A stretch of DNA of 64,000 bases from contig NC_051134.1 of the NCBI RefSeq assembly GCF_014839805.1, positions 11,997,170 to 12,061,169 on the forward strand. The letters run 5' to 3'. The notes under the pieces are model-generated. The model was not told the origin of the DNA, ran no database searches, and worked only from the letters and a program-made list of their open reading frames with translations. The position numbers and the translations under genes are program-made. The DNA is from Manduca sexta (Eukaryota; Arthropoda; Insecta; Lepidoptera; Sphingidae). Of the stretch, positions 1 through 14,600 are shown in pieces (position 1 is the first letter of the stretch; each line of letters starts with the position of its first letter).

Positions 1-2320
1 CGTGAATAATTAAAGCTGTGCGGATGGACCAACCCTTATCATCAGATGTTTCGGCTCGTTACACTTTTCATAGTTGAGTCCCTTTTGTAATATACGTTCT
101 TGTGGCTTTTCGCACAAAAGTGAAATTAGGCGGAGCTGAATTGAAATTTTGGAGGTGTGAAAATTGTTATATAGGTAGTATTTATATTAATTTCAGGTTA
201 TATTTTTTTATGTTATAAAATTATAAAAACGATTAACAATGAAATTTTGCTTATAACCGTTTCAATCACTTATAATTCGGCAAATTTCCTGAAATCAATC
301 AAGGGGCGAGGTATGAACGTGTTAAAAATCACTCTTTCCATTTATTTGTACTCAGCAATAACTTAATTTCCTTTTATAACTTTTCACATACTGCGAGAGA
401 AATTTAAGAGGAACACATAACGAGTTCCAAAGTATTTAATGCATTTTAAACAAGAAACAGAAGAGACAGAGTCAAATAAATTTGTGACGAGTTTGGAAAG
501 TAACAAAGATAATAAACTAAATACCAGAATACACGAGACGCCTTCAAAAGGCAAATGCGGGTATAAAAATTGAAGGCAAATAACATAGATGTCCGTTTAT
601 GCAGAGCTCTCAAAAGGAACTTACTGGAATAAGAAAAAGAAAGTGCTTTTTTGTTTGTTTACTCAAAGCAACTCGCTTGGAAAAACTGCGTTCCGTTGTT
701 TTTATACGTAGTTTACTGTTAAGGATTCTGTTCGATGCAACAAATAGTTCCGCGCAGTAGGGAAAGCAATTTACAAGTTTGTACATTGTTGGTTTTAATT
801 GGGCTATTGAATGAGTATTTAGGTATATTTTTGGGCTATTGTACGAAGTCTGTACGTGAACCTATTGTGTGGAGCTGATGGTGCATTATAATGGAGGGTA
901 TTTTAGAGCCGCAGAGGAATTTACTTGTTGCACTATACAGTTTGGGTTAGGAAGAGATTTAATTTTATTAATAGAAATATTTTGGCCCAAATCTCTTAAA
1001 CATAAGATCGTTAAGAAGCATATTACTAAAGAAAATTAACATATGTTCTAAAAAATCAGTAAAAATATCGTTTCAAATTATTAAACATATGCAAATCCAC
1101 ATCGCTATAATGGGGAATATTATTTAAAGTTCGACTAATTATTTAAAGTTGTTTAGACTATTACTGCGCAAAGTAAACAAATTTAATTAAAACTTTACAC
1201 TGTTCATTTAAAAGGCCCTAATGCTAAAGAGCCTTTATTATATTTAACTGAACTAAAATCTTTTTACCAACAATGAATACCCTTAGCTAACCATTTACAA
1301 AACACAAGCACGCCAGTTAGCGAGCTAACGAAGTTCGAGACAATTGCTCGTTATGTCAGCGCCGCTTACATCGCGCGGAAATTTTATAGAAGGGATTTTT
1401 TGTGACTGCAAAATGGCCAAGTTATTTTTTTAGAGCAAATGGGAAGCGTTACTTTCTTTAGTGGCTGTCTTCTTAGGAGATATTTTTTAAACTGGTTGGT
1501 CATGCCAGTCGCGAAATAGAGCCGCGATGGTATAAATCACGGACAGATTATAATAGTTGCTGGTAGGATATATCTTATATTCGCTCGGATACCGACCACC
1601 ATACACAAGTTGACATGTCTTCATATTCAAAACTTTACGTGACTATGTGCTAAAGAAAATGCACTGCTGCTCTTATACTAGTTACGTTTTACGCTTTGTG
1701 TCTTTTGTGCAAGCGTTTATTCTTTCTGCCGTCTCACAAAGGCAACAAGCCAGCGAGACAGGGTAACAAGTTGCGATTTCGTTGGCCGATTTTTCACAGA
1801 AGGTGGGAGTTGACGTATTAACCGTGAGCGTGGTAGTGTATGGTATGTGTTGTATGTAGTATGTTTAGAGGTCAAAATACATCACCTAAGGCCGAAACGT
1901 ATTTTGTTATAGCTTTAGCATAGCATTAGATTTTAGGATAAAATTTTCTCTGTTTTCTTATTCTGTATGAGTTGCTTCAATATGCGTAGCTCACATACAT
2001 ATTAACATCGAATAAAATAGTATATAATATGTCGGAGGAAGTTATGAGTTGGATTGATTGTTGTTGTTGTAAGTGATAAAATATTGTTTAATTTAATTCA
2101 AAAATAAAAATATCTGTGAACATTGTGTTTTGTGGTAGCAAATTACCCTGATGATGCCCACTAAGTCCACAACCATTAATAACGATCTCAACGGACAATT
2201 CTTCTCGGACATATATGTATATTTAACAAAATAGTTTAATTTGCTTACTTTCCTGCAATCCACTTACAGCTGTCTTTGTTAGGATCTTAGTAGCAAGACA
2301 ACATTCAGTTTGAAACTTAC
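1..2320. other. Non-coding: ADAMTS intron after exon 12
   Basis: AT-rich sequence with no exon recognisable as the end of the ADAMTS spacer or as an extra TSP1 repeat on the minus strand. It is probably intron, with the remaining exon(s) beyond the left edge. No repeat family was identified with certainty. Confidence 0.5.
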
Positions 2321-2685
2321 CATTATCAATAAGTCGGTCTGCAGGCGAGAGTTGGACGATATAAAGACGTCAGTATCGGTCTGTTTCCACTTGAGCAGCG
2401 TGCCGGCGGCGACGGCCTCCCCCTCCCACTGGTAGCCAACCTCCTTAATGTCTATAACATGACTGTCCACTTCGATTATTTGGAGATTCTGCGGCACATT
2501 GGGGTCGTACTTAAGATAGTTGTCCTGTTTGTTGTCTATTTCAATTCGTTTGGAGTGTTTGCTCAGTTCGAGGATTGGTTTGTCCCTTTTGCGCTCCCTG
2601 ATGGCTATCTGTAGGGCCACGGGGGTAGATATGTGGACGGAAAGTTGGTTCGCTTCGTGCGGCACCATTGTCATGCGGGTCCAAC
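2321..2685 (-). CDS. ADAMTS exon 12: spacer domain
   Basis: Encodes residues 660-781. They start with WTRMTMVPHEANQLSVHIS, followed by a basic stretch and end with GTLLKWKQTDTDVFISSNSR. Low cysteine content and alternating beta-strand-like segments fit the ADAMTS spacer. The exon ends in phase 0 at a GTAAGT donor, so at least one more exon must follow at lower coordinates. Confidence 0.9.
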
Positions 2686-5600
2686 CTGAATGATGATGAT
2701 GTAAACATAATAATTAGAGTAACTTAGGTTGTAAATGGAATTTTCTGAAACCATTCGTTATTTCAAGTATTTTAGTAAGTATTCCTTTTATCTCGAGTAA
2801 CAATAATTAAGCATTAGCAACAAAATATGGATAAAATAAAATAATAATTATGACAATGTTGATGTACCATAAAAAAAAAAAAAATTATTTACAGATTTTC
2901 TTTTTAAAACAAATTCAACTTTTAATATTCCGTTTTAGTTCACATTGTCCTATCGATATTAACGTCATGAAATGGTTTACAATTATTGAAAAAGTGTTCT
3001 CGGAGATGAATTTAAAGTGAAATCACAATGCAAATTATGCAAGCGGTATCCATTTGGAACATTTTTCCGATCTGGTTTACATCAAGTTATGAATTTTAAT
3101 GCTTATCGTTGCATGAATACTAATTGGTCGCGTTCAGAAATTGATTTGAAATGTGTGATTGCATATTTATTATTAAATATCATTTGTTCTTTTTTTAGTG
3201 AACTGATGATTTTTTCTATTTATTTGATAATTTGACTGGGCTATCACTTTCCTATGAACAGAAGTGGACAATTAATATTTCCAACTCCTCCCTATCTTTC
3301 TATTTGATTAATTTCGTTGCGGGATAATGAAAAAATAGTTTTCCCTGAGACTCACGGAGCTTTACTGCTCGGTGTCATAAAATGCGTGCCACTACTGATC
3401 CTGGCTTACAGGAGTTGTAGTGATGGGTGTAAGGGCGGGAAAGTCTCTTTGGGCTATCACTTTTAGATACCTAAATCATAGAGGAAATTGCTTTACTAGT
3501 AGTATGCACTATAACCGTATAGCAAGAGTAGGAATCCAATAAGGTTTAAATTAGAAAACACTGCACTGGATTGCAGTGCGCTCGTCATCCTGACAAATAT
3601 TAAGTTTCATAATATCTAGTATAGCTTTTCCCTGTGACCCCGCCGATGAGAAATAGCTTTTCCGGGATAAATATTTTCCCGGAAAATGTTGCCTATCAGG
3701 AGTAATGTAGTTACCTATTAGTGAAAAAAAAAACAAAATTGGTTTAATAGTTCCTGAGATTAGCTCAAACATATTAACAAACTCTTCAGCTTTATAAGTA
3801 TAGATATACTGATTACGGTAAATACTTTTTGATGATTATGGCAGAGCATGAGGTCGATTCAGTTAACCTGTTCATATACAAACAATGACTTAATGTAGAG
3901 GACTCTTCTGGTCATTTTAATTTTAAGGAATAATTTTATGGTTCTTTGTTATGAAATGAAATTAAATGATTTGTTTGAACCCGTAAAATGTTGACGGAAT
4001 CTAAATAATATAAAATGTTATATATTATTTAGATTCCGTCAATATTAACTCTACCACCAGTTCGGAAAGCAGCTCTTAACAAAGAAGAACTCTGGTGTTG
4101 CTCTTTTCAAAAGCAGTTTAAGGTATAAACTACAGTACAGGATATAGAGAAGAAAAAATACAATCGTTTTTTTTTATTGTAGTTTAGAGCAGGTCCTTTA
4201 ATAAATTAATTTTAAATTTCCATACGAGTACACAACCCACTCTTATGAAACATTATACAAATTGAAATACCCACCTTTAGTAAGTTGTCTGTTGTATATA
4301 TGAGTGTTGTTATTACAATATCCATCTGGACACCAGTTACAAGCAGGGTCGGTCGCGTTACATTGCCCCTTCACACATGTGCCCTGAAAAAACAAAATGT
4401 GGTAAAAAGGGTGCACGTAATTTATTCGTACCCTAACGTAAAAATTCTATCGAATAAACTAAAATCGTATAAAGTAATAAAACTGTTTCAGAGCAAAGCA
4501 AGGAATCTAAGAGTAATATGCATAAAAATATTTTATTCGGTTTATTGAACTTGAAAGAGCTAACCATTTTCTTCTCAAGCATAACATTTTAGAATTAAAC
4601 TGTCTTGATCAGTCAAGATTATATTTTGATCAGTAAAGAGGTTACTCAATCCGCCGTTATTTTTTCACAAAATTCATGATCTATATATTCGTGATTTACA
4701 TACATTATTTATTTTATTTAAAACTTTAAGGTACACCAGAAGTATTAAAAAAACCTAAACAAATGTGTATACATATGATGGAAATTATTTAAACATCGGT
4801 GGTACAATTTTATATACAGTTTTCGTTCATTTTAATAACTGATTAATTGAAATGGATTCGGTAACTTCTATATTTCTTGTATGACAAATGTGTATAGTTT
4901 TCCTTCATAAATTAATTATGTAACATTCGGAGCTTAGTAGTTAACGTCTAAACTGAAGTTAGCGGGTCGATACTAACAACTGTATAACAAGGGCAAGGTT
5001 CTTTATACGCCTGTGCCTCCATGTTACGAGGCAGCGGCGTCAAAATTTAATATTCATGCGCATATTTTTGATTCATTAATATTATGTTATTAATTAATTT
5101 AGAGTAACTAGCTTACAGTGCTGAGTAACTCGTATAGAGCCGCTGAAATATGAAATTGGAGTGGTTTATTTGCTAATAATTGCTAATAAATGCCAAAACT
5201 TCGTACCACCGATTTTGACCGCTATTTGTATCACCGGTATTTTAATTATTTCCACCGTATGTATACATATTTGTCTTGTTTTTTTTATATTTATGGCATA
5301 CAATAAAAATAAATTATGTTTCGGATAATCGTGCCTATTTATCGCTTTTGAAATTTGAAATTTAAATTCACAAAATCGCATTATAAATTTGAATAGGAGA
5401 GAGGAGAGGGGTGGAGGGTAGAGAGGAAAAGCGTAGCTACTATTTTTGTTTGTTAAAATTGTTGTGCACATCTGTCACAAATGTAAGCACTAGCCCAAGT
5501 TTTATTGTCGGGTTAATTTATATGTTTGTGTTTGCATTGTTGGTGTGCCTAAATAAATAAATAAATAAATGAATGTTTGAAGCATCCAACTAGAAGTAAC

Positions 5601-8600
5601 AGTCCGCATTGATCTCTCGATCAATCACGAAAATCAAAATTAAATGACAACGATTAACGAGTATCATTTTTTAAATTCCAAAAGGTCTACTATTTTCTAA
5701 AATTATCTATATAGTACTTAAACAAATGAACACACGCACGCAGATTTAGTTAATATGGTTGGTTTCCCTTTTTGTAGCTGGAATGTACATTAGTATTTAC
5801 TTTAAACCCTATTCGTAAAGTCACATGACATCACATTTTCCATTGAATGCGTTTTATGAGTTATTTAAGTACCAAGAGGCCAGTATTTTTAACATATAAG
5901 GGTACTTTTATCTAATCCGAAACAAATGGCAGCGGCGACATTAAACGAACAGGGCCGCACTTGCAGCATAAACATTTTATGACGAGTGAAAAACAAGTTG
6001 TGAAGCAAGCACACAGACAGAGGTGGCCGAATTTATGATAACGTAAAAAAACACGTAAACATTTTATTGGGTTACTTTAAAGGCGTTTACAAACAGCAGG
6101 ATTGGCTTTAATGTTTATGCCCTTGTTAAATGCTTTTAAATATGGTATTTTTGACGAGCCAGTTGCGAGAAAAAAAGGTTCGAAAACCGCGTGATCTTGT
6201 TTCCAGTTACTGTTTAAATATTTTTGTGTAAACAACGACGACCTCTGTTGTCCTGTAGCTATTAAAAGAAATAGCTTGGGAAAAATTCAGGCGTGTTTAC
6301 GAAATTTGAAGTTCACGCCTCTAACTTTGCCATATTAAATTGTTGAATATTGCTTTAGTAACTTCACACTTCCACAGACACTATATTCTGAAAAGGGTCA
6401 CTAGTCACTAGTTTAGTGCATTCATTCATTAAGCTTTAGTATCGATATTACGTGGTGGCCTGCATAGTTATGAATAATAGCCGTAATAGCACTCAACACT
6501 GAATTAGTGTCGATTTATACGATTTTATATTTCTCAACCATGCCCCTGCACTTAATAATAACACATGTTTCCTCGAAATTTATCTATTATGTTGCTTGTC
6601 AGATATTAACTTTGTTTTTAAACATCTTGTTTCTTAAATACTACTAATATGAGGAATTATAAGCATTATAATGATTTCAAAAGGTTATGATAATCTACCT
6701 AATATGATATGAAAAATATGATAAGTCTTAAACCTTCATATCATAAAAGAAAGTCACCCGCCACGTCTGCTTGTCTGTTTGAACCCGAGTAAACTAAACT
6801 ACCGAATGAATTTCTATAAAATTTGGTATGAAAATAGTTTATGTCCGTTTTGAATTAAATATTGTCTCAGGAAAATATATAGCAGGCATTTTATCCCGGA
6901 AAAGTTATCTGATTACAAAGGTAAGAAGGTAATACATAGGACACTAGTGTAATTTGGCTAATGAGTTCATTTGTTAATTCATGTCGTTTTGTTACATTAG
7001 TGATATACTCTGGTGTAGATGTAAAGGTTAAAGGCACGAGTAAGAACAAATGTGCTGTGATTTTCTTGTCTTATTGTAAAAATACGACGTATTATAAACT
7101 ACTATAACATATGTCCGTGGTATACCTAAATATTATTTCACAAAATAAATATTTGTATATGTATTCGGGAGCGTGTGTTCAACATCAACTAATTTGATAA
7201 TTAAACCGCCTTCTTCGCCGCTGTTAATGTTATCATTATTGAGCTTTGATGTTCAGTAGTTATTAACACGCCATTAAAATAATTATAATACTTTTACCGC
7301 ACACACATTGCAATACTTACCAAGTTTATAAAAAAGAAAATTTAAAGCAATATGAAGTTGAATGGTATTTTTATCTATATTTTATAACTGGTATTATAAA
7401 TGTATTAAAAGAAATTACTAACAGCCCAAGTACGCCTCCGTGCGCAACTAGAAGTTGTAACAAACTTCGCTTGTTACTATAATGGCGTATTTGACTGCAT
7501 GGAAAAAAAAGGTTATAACAAAGGATACGAGAAAGAGTCTCATTTAAGTTGGCCTAACGATGTTCTTGCGTAAATAAAGAGTTGTTTTTCCAGAATTTTG
7601 TAAATCACCATTCTATTGATTTATGACATTGCGCACTCTTAATAAAATAATGACCTATTTCAAAATTGTTAATTTGTGGCAGTCGGCGTAAAACTAATTT
7701 CTGTTTGCTACCTTTTTTTTAAGTTGCTATAAAACTGAACTCATTAAAGATAGGTAAAAAATGAAACCTATAGCATGAAAAAAAAAGGGAAAAAACTAAA
7801 CGGTCGCAAACAGAAATTGGTTGTTTGACGATTCCCACAAATTGGCAATTTTGGAATGGGTCCTTATTTTATCAAGAGTGCAATTGATCAAATTAATTTC
7901 TTTACATGATTAATTTATATAATTTGTTCGTAGTACCTGAGAACAGACATCGTAAGGTCTCTCGTAACTGCACGATGTACCGTCGGGCAGCGCGCCGTAA
8001 CTAGAAGCCTCGCCTCCTTCGTAATCTACGCACCAGATCTCACAGTGCTTTGTATCTGTAAGAGAAACATTGTTTTAAATATTTAAGACCTTTGAGCAGT
8101 AAAATTTCTTGAATTAATAAGTACTGCGATATTTTGGGGTATTAGAGAATATACACCTTAATCCATCACCTTAGATTAAGCGGGTTTGTAGACTTTACAT
8201 ACCCTCGAAAATGCTATAGAGAATTCTGAAGAAGGTTTTGTATTTTGTATTCATATATTCCAAATTATTTAACATAAGGTAGAAAGTGATACACCAGTGA
8301 TTGTTTTAAGACAGATTAATAACATCTTGGTAGTTAATACAATTACCAGACTATCTCGCCCCTAAACCCACACGCCATGCCACGCAGTGGTACGCATTTT
8401 ATTTCTATCGCCAAGCAGCAGTGTGCATGCACTGTTATGGTTGAGTTTGTAGGACATTTTAGCCAGTAATTACTGGGCATTATAAGACTAAACATATTAT
8501 GTTTCAGGGTGACTAGCGTAGTGGTGCGACAGACAGTACTTTGTCATTCAAATTCTGCATGGTGTTGCTGCTGTTTATAGGCGGCCGTATCGCTTACCAT

Positions 8601-11600
8601 CAGGCAATCGTCTTGCTCGTCTCGTCATTCACTGAAATAAAAATTAAACAATACCGAGCGGTCAAGTTTGACGAGTTTCTGGAAGAACTAATTAACCGTT
8701 TTAACCCGTAATGTAATTAATCTAATACAAAGTTAGGAAGGTGTTACCATTAGGATGTAGGTGCGGTATGAGCCGATGCTGCAGGCGGTGGCAGTAGTCG
8801 GCTCGGATGTCACGCGTGGCTGCGCACGCGGCGCCCGCCCAGCACGTCGACACCTGGGACCCCGCGCCCTCGCACGCGCTCTCTGATACCATCCTGTTTA
8901 AATTTATACAATAACATTACGTTATATTTTCGTAGACGGAGGCATAATTTTATTCAAAATTCGCTAAGTTTATTGTTGTATGATGGTATAGTGAATAATA
9001 GTTTAGTATTATTATTTGGAGCGGAAAATGAGAAATGTATTGGGTAATACAACGAGTAATCTATTGAAACCAAAATTTGTATGCAAACCACGGCGAGATT
9101 ATGTTTCGAATTGAAGTTCCTAAACTTTAAGTAAAATAATGTTATAAAAAGTGTTTTGAGGGAATTGCCAAATAAATGAGAATCGTTTGAAGCCAATCCA
9201 CATTATTTGACGCGGTTCGGTTTTTCGCACGTTAGTGCACAAACCAACGAGAATAAAGGAATGGAAGACGCAGTACCTCATAAATTCTTGCTGTAAATTT
9301 TGGGCTTTGTTACATTATTTATATGTATGTAGAAAAATGGTCCGCTGCCAAGGTTCATAAATTCACGGTAAGCAAAATAAATATTGTACCGACAACTTAT
9401 AAATTAAGCAGACGCGCGGTGGTGGAACGATCATGGACTGTGAAGAATTAAGTAGACTCAGGCTAGACAATTTTATATTTCTATTATGTCTATTAGCGAT
9501 TGGATCTCTCAAAACGCATATATCTATCCTTCTGGAACATTGTATTAAATAGTTTGCAGCTACTCTTCTTTGGCTAGAGGACAATGATCTATTTCTATCT
9601 CTTTATTAGAATCATCATAATCATCAGCCCGTTGCAGTCCACTGCTGGACATAGGCTTCTCCCAAGGTATGCCACGGAGTTGCTGCCGGTTCTCCTGTCC
9701 CTTTAACTTTTACTAGAATGGTAATAAATGAATATTATCTATTCATCAGAATAACCAAATATAGTGGACAAAGACACCTTACAGATAAGAAACGTAATAA
9801 AATTCAAATGAATACTCTCCTATTATAAATACCTTTATACAAAATATTTCTGAAATTCGTATGCTATTTTCACCTCTTGTGAAAGCACACTTGAAGTTGG
9901 GATGAAAAGCTTAAATATGTATGGTGTACACTCTCACATTTCTCTAATTTAGTCAACTACTCTCACAAGTTCATAATATAGGAGTATATAATACAAAATG
10001 TTAATCTCCCTGTAACGGTTTACTTTATTTTACATTAATTATTTTGTAGTGAATAAAATACTCGGTTATATGAGAATTATATTGATTGTAACTAAATTAA
10101 AACTATTTCAGATGACTACCACATGTAAGTTACTTAAATAAATATGAAATATTACATTAAAACCACATCTCGCGTTTATGGAAAAATGTAATAAATCAAT
10201 AATCCATTAAATGACTCATTAAGCATTAACTGAACCACTTAACAAAATTCAGTTTATCACTCTCAAATTGTCATTTCTTAGAAGACTGTTTGATATTAAC
10301 GTATTCGGCTTAATAGGGCTGACACAACTGTGGGAGTCACCCAATTAAAAGTCACAATCTTAATGACCGTATTAAGAGCTCTCTATAGAGAGTAATATTT
10401 CCTTGAATGAAAGATTATTACAGGGGTTTATTTTATGAGGTTATCGCTAATTTAATGTCACCAACGAGATAAAGAACTTCTCTGAAATATAACTTTGTGT
10501 GGCAGCCCTAAGTTGAAGAAGAGGTCACTCACCCCCTGTATCGGCATCGTCGGATGCGCGTACGAAGCCCGTAGCCGCAATCAGCGCTGCAATCACTCCA
10601 CGCCCCCCATTCTCCCCACTCCGGCTTATCACTGTCACCCACTTCGACTTTACTCTCAGCGCCATGACCCGGCATTGGTTCGCAAATTCTATCTACACAC
10701 CACTGAAAATTAAATTAGTAATTAGTAAGTCCACTTATGAAAAAAGTTTTTGACCCAGGCAGCTTCCATAGTATGATTTATACCCAGAATGTACCAGTGC
10801 TGTCGGATTTAAACACCCTGAATTACGAAACCCTTATTGTTTTTAACCGACTTCAAAAAAAGGAGGAGGTTATCAATTCGACGTGAATGTTTTTTTGTTG
10901 TATGTTTGTTAAGTCAGAACTCGCTCATTTATGAACCGATTTGGATTTTTTTTTATTCGAAAGAATATACCTCCAGATTGGTCCCATAGATTTTTTTTGC
11001 AAAATCGCTTCAGTAGTTTGGTTTTAAAACTAAAAAAACTAGAATAATTATGTCGTCCATGTGAAGAAAATCGCAAATTTTGCTTGCTTGTGACATTGTA
11101 TCAAAAACTAGTTGTGCCCATAACGTCCTCTGCGTGGATTTAGATCTATCTCAGCCTAAGTCATGCCCCTCCAGACACACCTCTTCGTAACGCGGGACAC
11201 GTGTGACGCGTGTGGCTCGTTTTCCCCGTGTGGTCACCTGCCCCCGACTTACAGAAAATTGTAATTAGATTCTAAATCCAACGAGAAAAGCATTAGAGAA
11301 AACAAATAAAACTTACAAAAGTAGTTTTACGTTTGGTTACTTATTCCTCGAAACTTGTAGTTATTTTTTAAATTTAATATAGACAAAATAAATATACCAT
11401 CTTATTGTACCTATATATAAATATAATATAGAATTAAGCCCGTATTCACAAACGTTACTTATCTAAGTAAGGAGCAATGGTATTATACTGACATCTGAAG
11501 TGACAAATAATATTATGAGGAAGCACAGTACGGCTGAACGAATAATGTCGGCAATTTCATAGTTTTCTTTGGCTTAATTTATCTGACAATCGACTGATTT

Positions 11601-14600
11601 AAAGTTGTATCTTAATCTATCATAAGGCTATCATACCGTAAGCACTTAGAAACAGATTTCTTATCATAGTAGTGCTACTTATTTAACTGCGAAACGTTTG
11701 TGAATACGGGTTAAGCTAAGCATACTTATATGCTTTAGTGTCTATCCTTCTGGGATTTTATAAAAAAAAATGATGTTAAATATATTTGGTTGTTAAAATA
11801 ATTAAAAATAACAAAAACATTATCTCATTTGACAGAAAATCGCCTTATTTTATTTGTCCTATCAATGAAATTCCCGAAAATGAGTAATTAATGCAGAATT
11901 GTTACCATTTCAATTTCATGGCATTGGATTCAATTACAAGTTAATAAAAACATAGTCGGTTCTAAATTTAAGTACCAACGTAACGAGGTATTGATGTTAA
12001 ATAAAGAATTTTAATTTACAAGTTAAAACATTACAGTTTCAGTCATAAAATTTTCTTTTACTTTCAATTTTAAAATGACGTCGTAAAATATTGAAATTAT
12101 ATCCGCGGCGAAGTAGCCTCCGCTCTTCTTGCAAAGCCCCTGTAAGTAGATTAGACTTAACTTATTTTTTCAATTTCAGTAACTCTTTTTTTCATTTTGT
12201 AATTTATTCTGTCCTCGCCAAATATTTACAAGAGCTTTCATTGGAATTTTAGATAGTTATTTCATTATTCGTTTCTATAGATGTTTTGCTGAACCATTTA
12301 AAAATATTCGCTTTCATTTCCAACTCAACCGCGTGAGTGTTTTAACGGATTGAAGTTTCCACTAAAAACGCGCATCAGATAAAAGTAGCTTATGTAATGG
12401 CCACAAACAATCAGTTTGTATTTATGCGATGATTATAATTTCAACACGCAATATGATGACTAAGTAAATTACAATATTTCATTGAATGTATGTGGTTTTT
12501 CAATCGCTGCAATTGCCGCTAAATAGCTGCCTTTACTCAAAGTTACATAATCTTTTTTGCGATTTAAAGTAATGATTTAAATATAATACTGTTCGTTGCA
12601 TAGGAGTCCTAATATCCAGGGTATCTAGTTAGTGTATATTCAAAGAAACGATGTTGGAAAAACGCTCGCAGTTAATTCATTACGTTTGCATTTGATATAA
12701 TTCTAACGCAGCTAATGACAATGCTTTTAATAAGGACGTTAACTTAGTAATATCGAGACTGCAAAAACAAATGGGGTCCGTAGTGTGTAGCTAATTACTT
12801 TGCCAGTATTTCAGCAACTCCTACGGAGCCGAGCCTCGTAACCATTTGTAATAAGCAGACGCCGCCATTGGAACGCACTCGGCTCGAAATTGGTTTTACT
12901 ATTGAATTTAAGCTACCATAAAATCCTTCTGAGGGTGCCTACTGTGTTATTTTGCTCCTTTGTGCAGAGGTACGGTGTTCGACGGCAATATTTATCTGCT
13001 GGGCCCAGCTCGCTACATTTGCATAGCTTGGAAAACATTCACAAAGGATTTCATCGAATTTATGCGCGTACACGTGCACGGCGTTTGTGAATGCTGATGG
13101 AATCCTATGCAAGGTATGCGATAGCATCACGTCAATATGAATGCAATCATCGAATTTCCTTCATACATTGAAGTAGGCAGGGTTCGCCCAAAAAGAATTA
13201 CTTATGCAGCAGAGCCTTTGCATGTTAGAAACTTGGCTTCCGTTCCACACCACTGCATATTTATACGTGCTTCACTCAATTTCCCTGTGGCACTTTACAG
13301 TCAATTGCTTTGTTCGTAAATTAATTAAGAGGTTGACGCTAGCAACAAGAAACTATTGGTTGCTATTAAGTGTAAGTGCTTAAGTGAGCAAATAGATTGG
13401 CATTATTACATCACTAGTTATGATTTAATAACAGGTTATTTACTTATTGAGTAAACTGTACTCAGTTTCGTCTTTGAAGATATTTTTTTTATTATTATAA
13501 AAATTGAGTTTATGTCTTTCAGAATGACAATTATTAAAAAAATAATTAAGAAATTACGAATGCGTGACTAAATATTAATCAAAATGAAGTTCAACCACAT
13601 TTCCCAGAAGATACAATGTAAGTTGTACGTTCAAGATAATTTAGTATTTTGTATGGATTCCTTTGTCTGGTAAGTTTCACCGGTGATTGCACTATATGTT
13701 CATTAGGGAATTTTCTAGAACATACTAATGGTCCCTACTCACCACACGCCATGTTATTAAGTGAGAATGAAGTGCACCCTTATGCATGCACTCAATGTGT
13801 AGATTTTAAAATATTCCCTTCTTTTGGAATTAGCATATTTATTATATTTTTAGTGGTTAGTAAGTTATAAGACAGCCTATTGTACCACCTCTCTGCATTT
13901 ATGTTTATAATCCTTTTAGTGAACAATAAAGATGTAGATTAATAAAAATAAATTGTAGGAGTGTTTTGTTATCTAAATTAATTTTTTTTTTCATTTCGCT
14001 TATAAATAAAAACCTAAGAAATAACGACTTAGCAATCTGCAAATCGTATTTATTTATCGCGTTCGCCATCAAGTAAGTATCGCGTTCGCCATCGCTCACA
14101 AAGTATAATATTTGTACTGGATTGCAAGTGTGAGTTTTTACCCATTAGATTGCGTTTACACTGTCGGCGATTTGTATCAAATAAATACAACGCCATCTGT
14201 TGTTCAGAATCTGAAACTTATTCACTAAATTTTGTGTGAGAAATGAGACAAAAAATAGCAAAATAGTTTAAGCTTAATACGCTTCACATACCTGATTATG
14301 GCCGCAAGGTGTGCCTTCTAATGGCGGTGCTCGCTTGGATCTGCACACATGGGGCATGGCTTTATGAGCGCACCATAACCGCGAACACGCCGACCGCACC
14401 TTCACCGACTTGCATACTGAGAACCTGGCAAGGGGAAGCTACATTAGCCATGTTTGCAACGGGATTCAATTGAGATTCATTGTTATGTAAAGTAGTGTTG
14501 ACGTGGTTATACAAGGAACTATGAATATCTACAATCGGGTGGATAGAATTTAATATGAGATTTATCACAAAGGTATATAGAAAGTCATAACTACTGATAA

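Larger units (their letters stand above)
2686..4274. other. ADAMTS intron 11
   Basis: Non-coding. Holds a possible insertion with 14-bp flanking repeats (3237-3463), a decayed repeat tail (3640-3805) and a 22-bp-arm palindrome (3991-4042). Confidence 0.85.
10703..14291. other. ADAMTS intron 7
   Basis: Non-coding. Contains a dispersed repeat (10845-11110), a 272-bp MITE (11439-11710) and a mixed-composition block at 12780-13330 without TE motifs or a convincing ORF. Confidence 0.8.
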
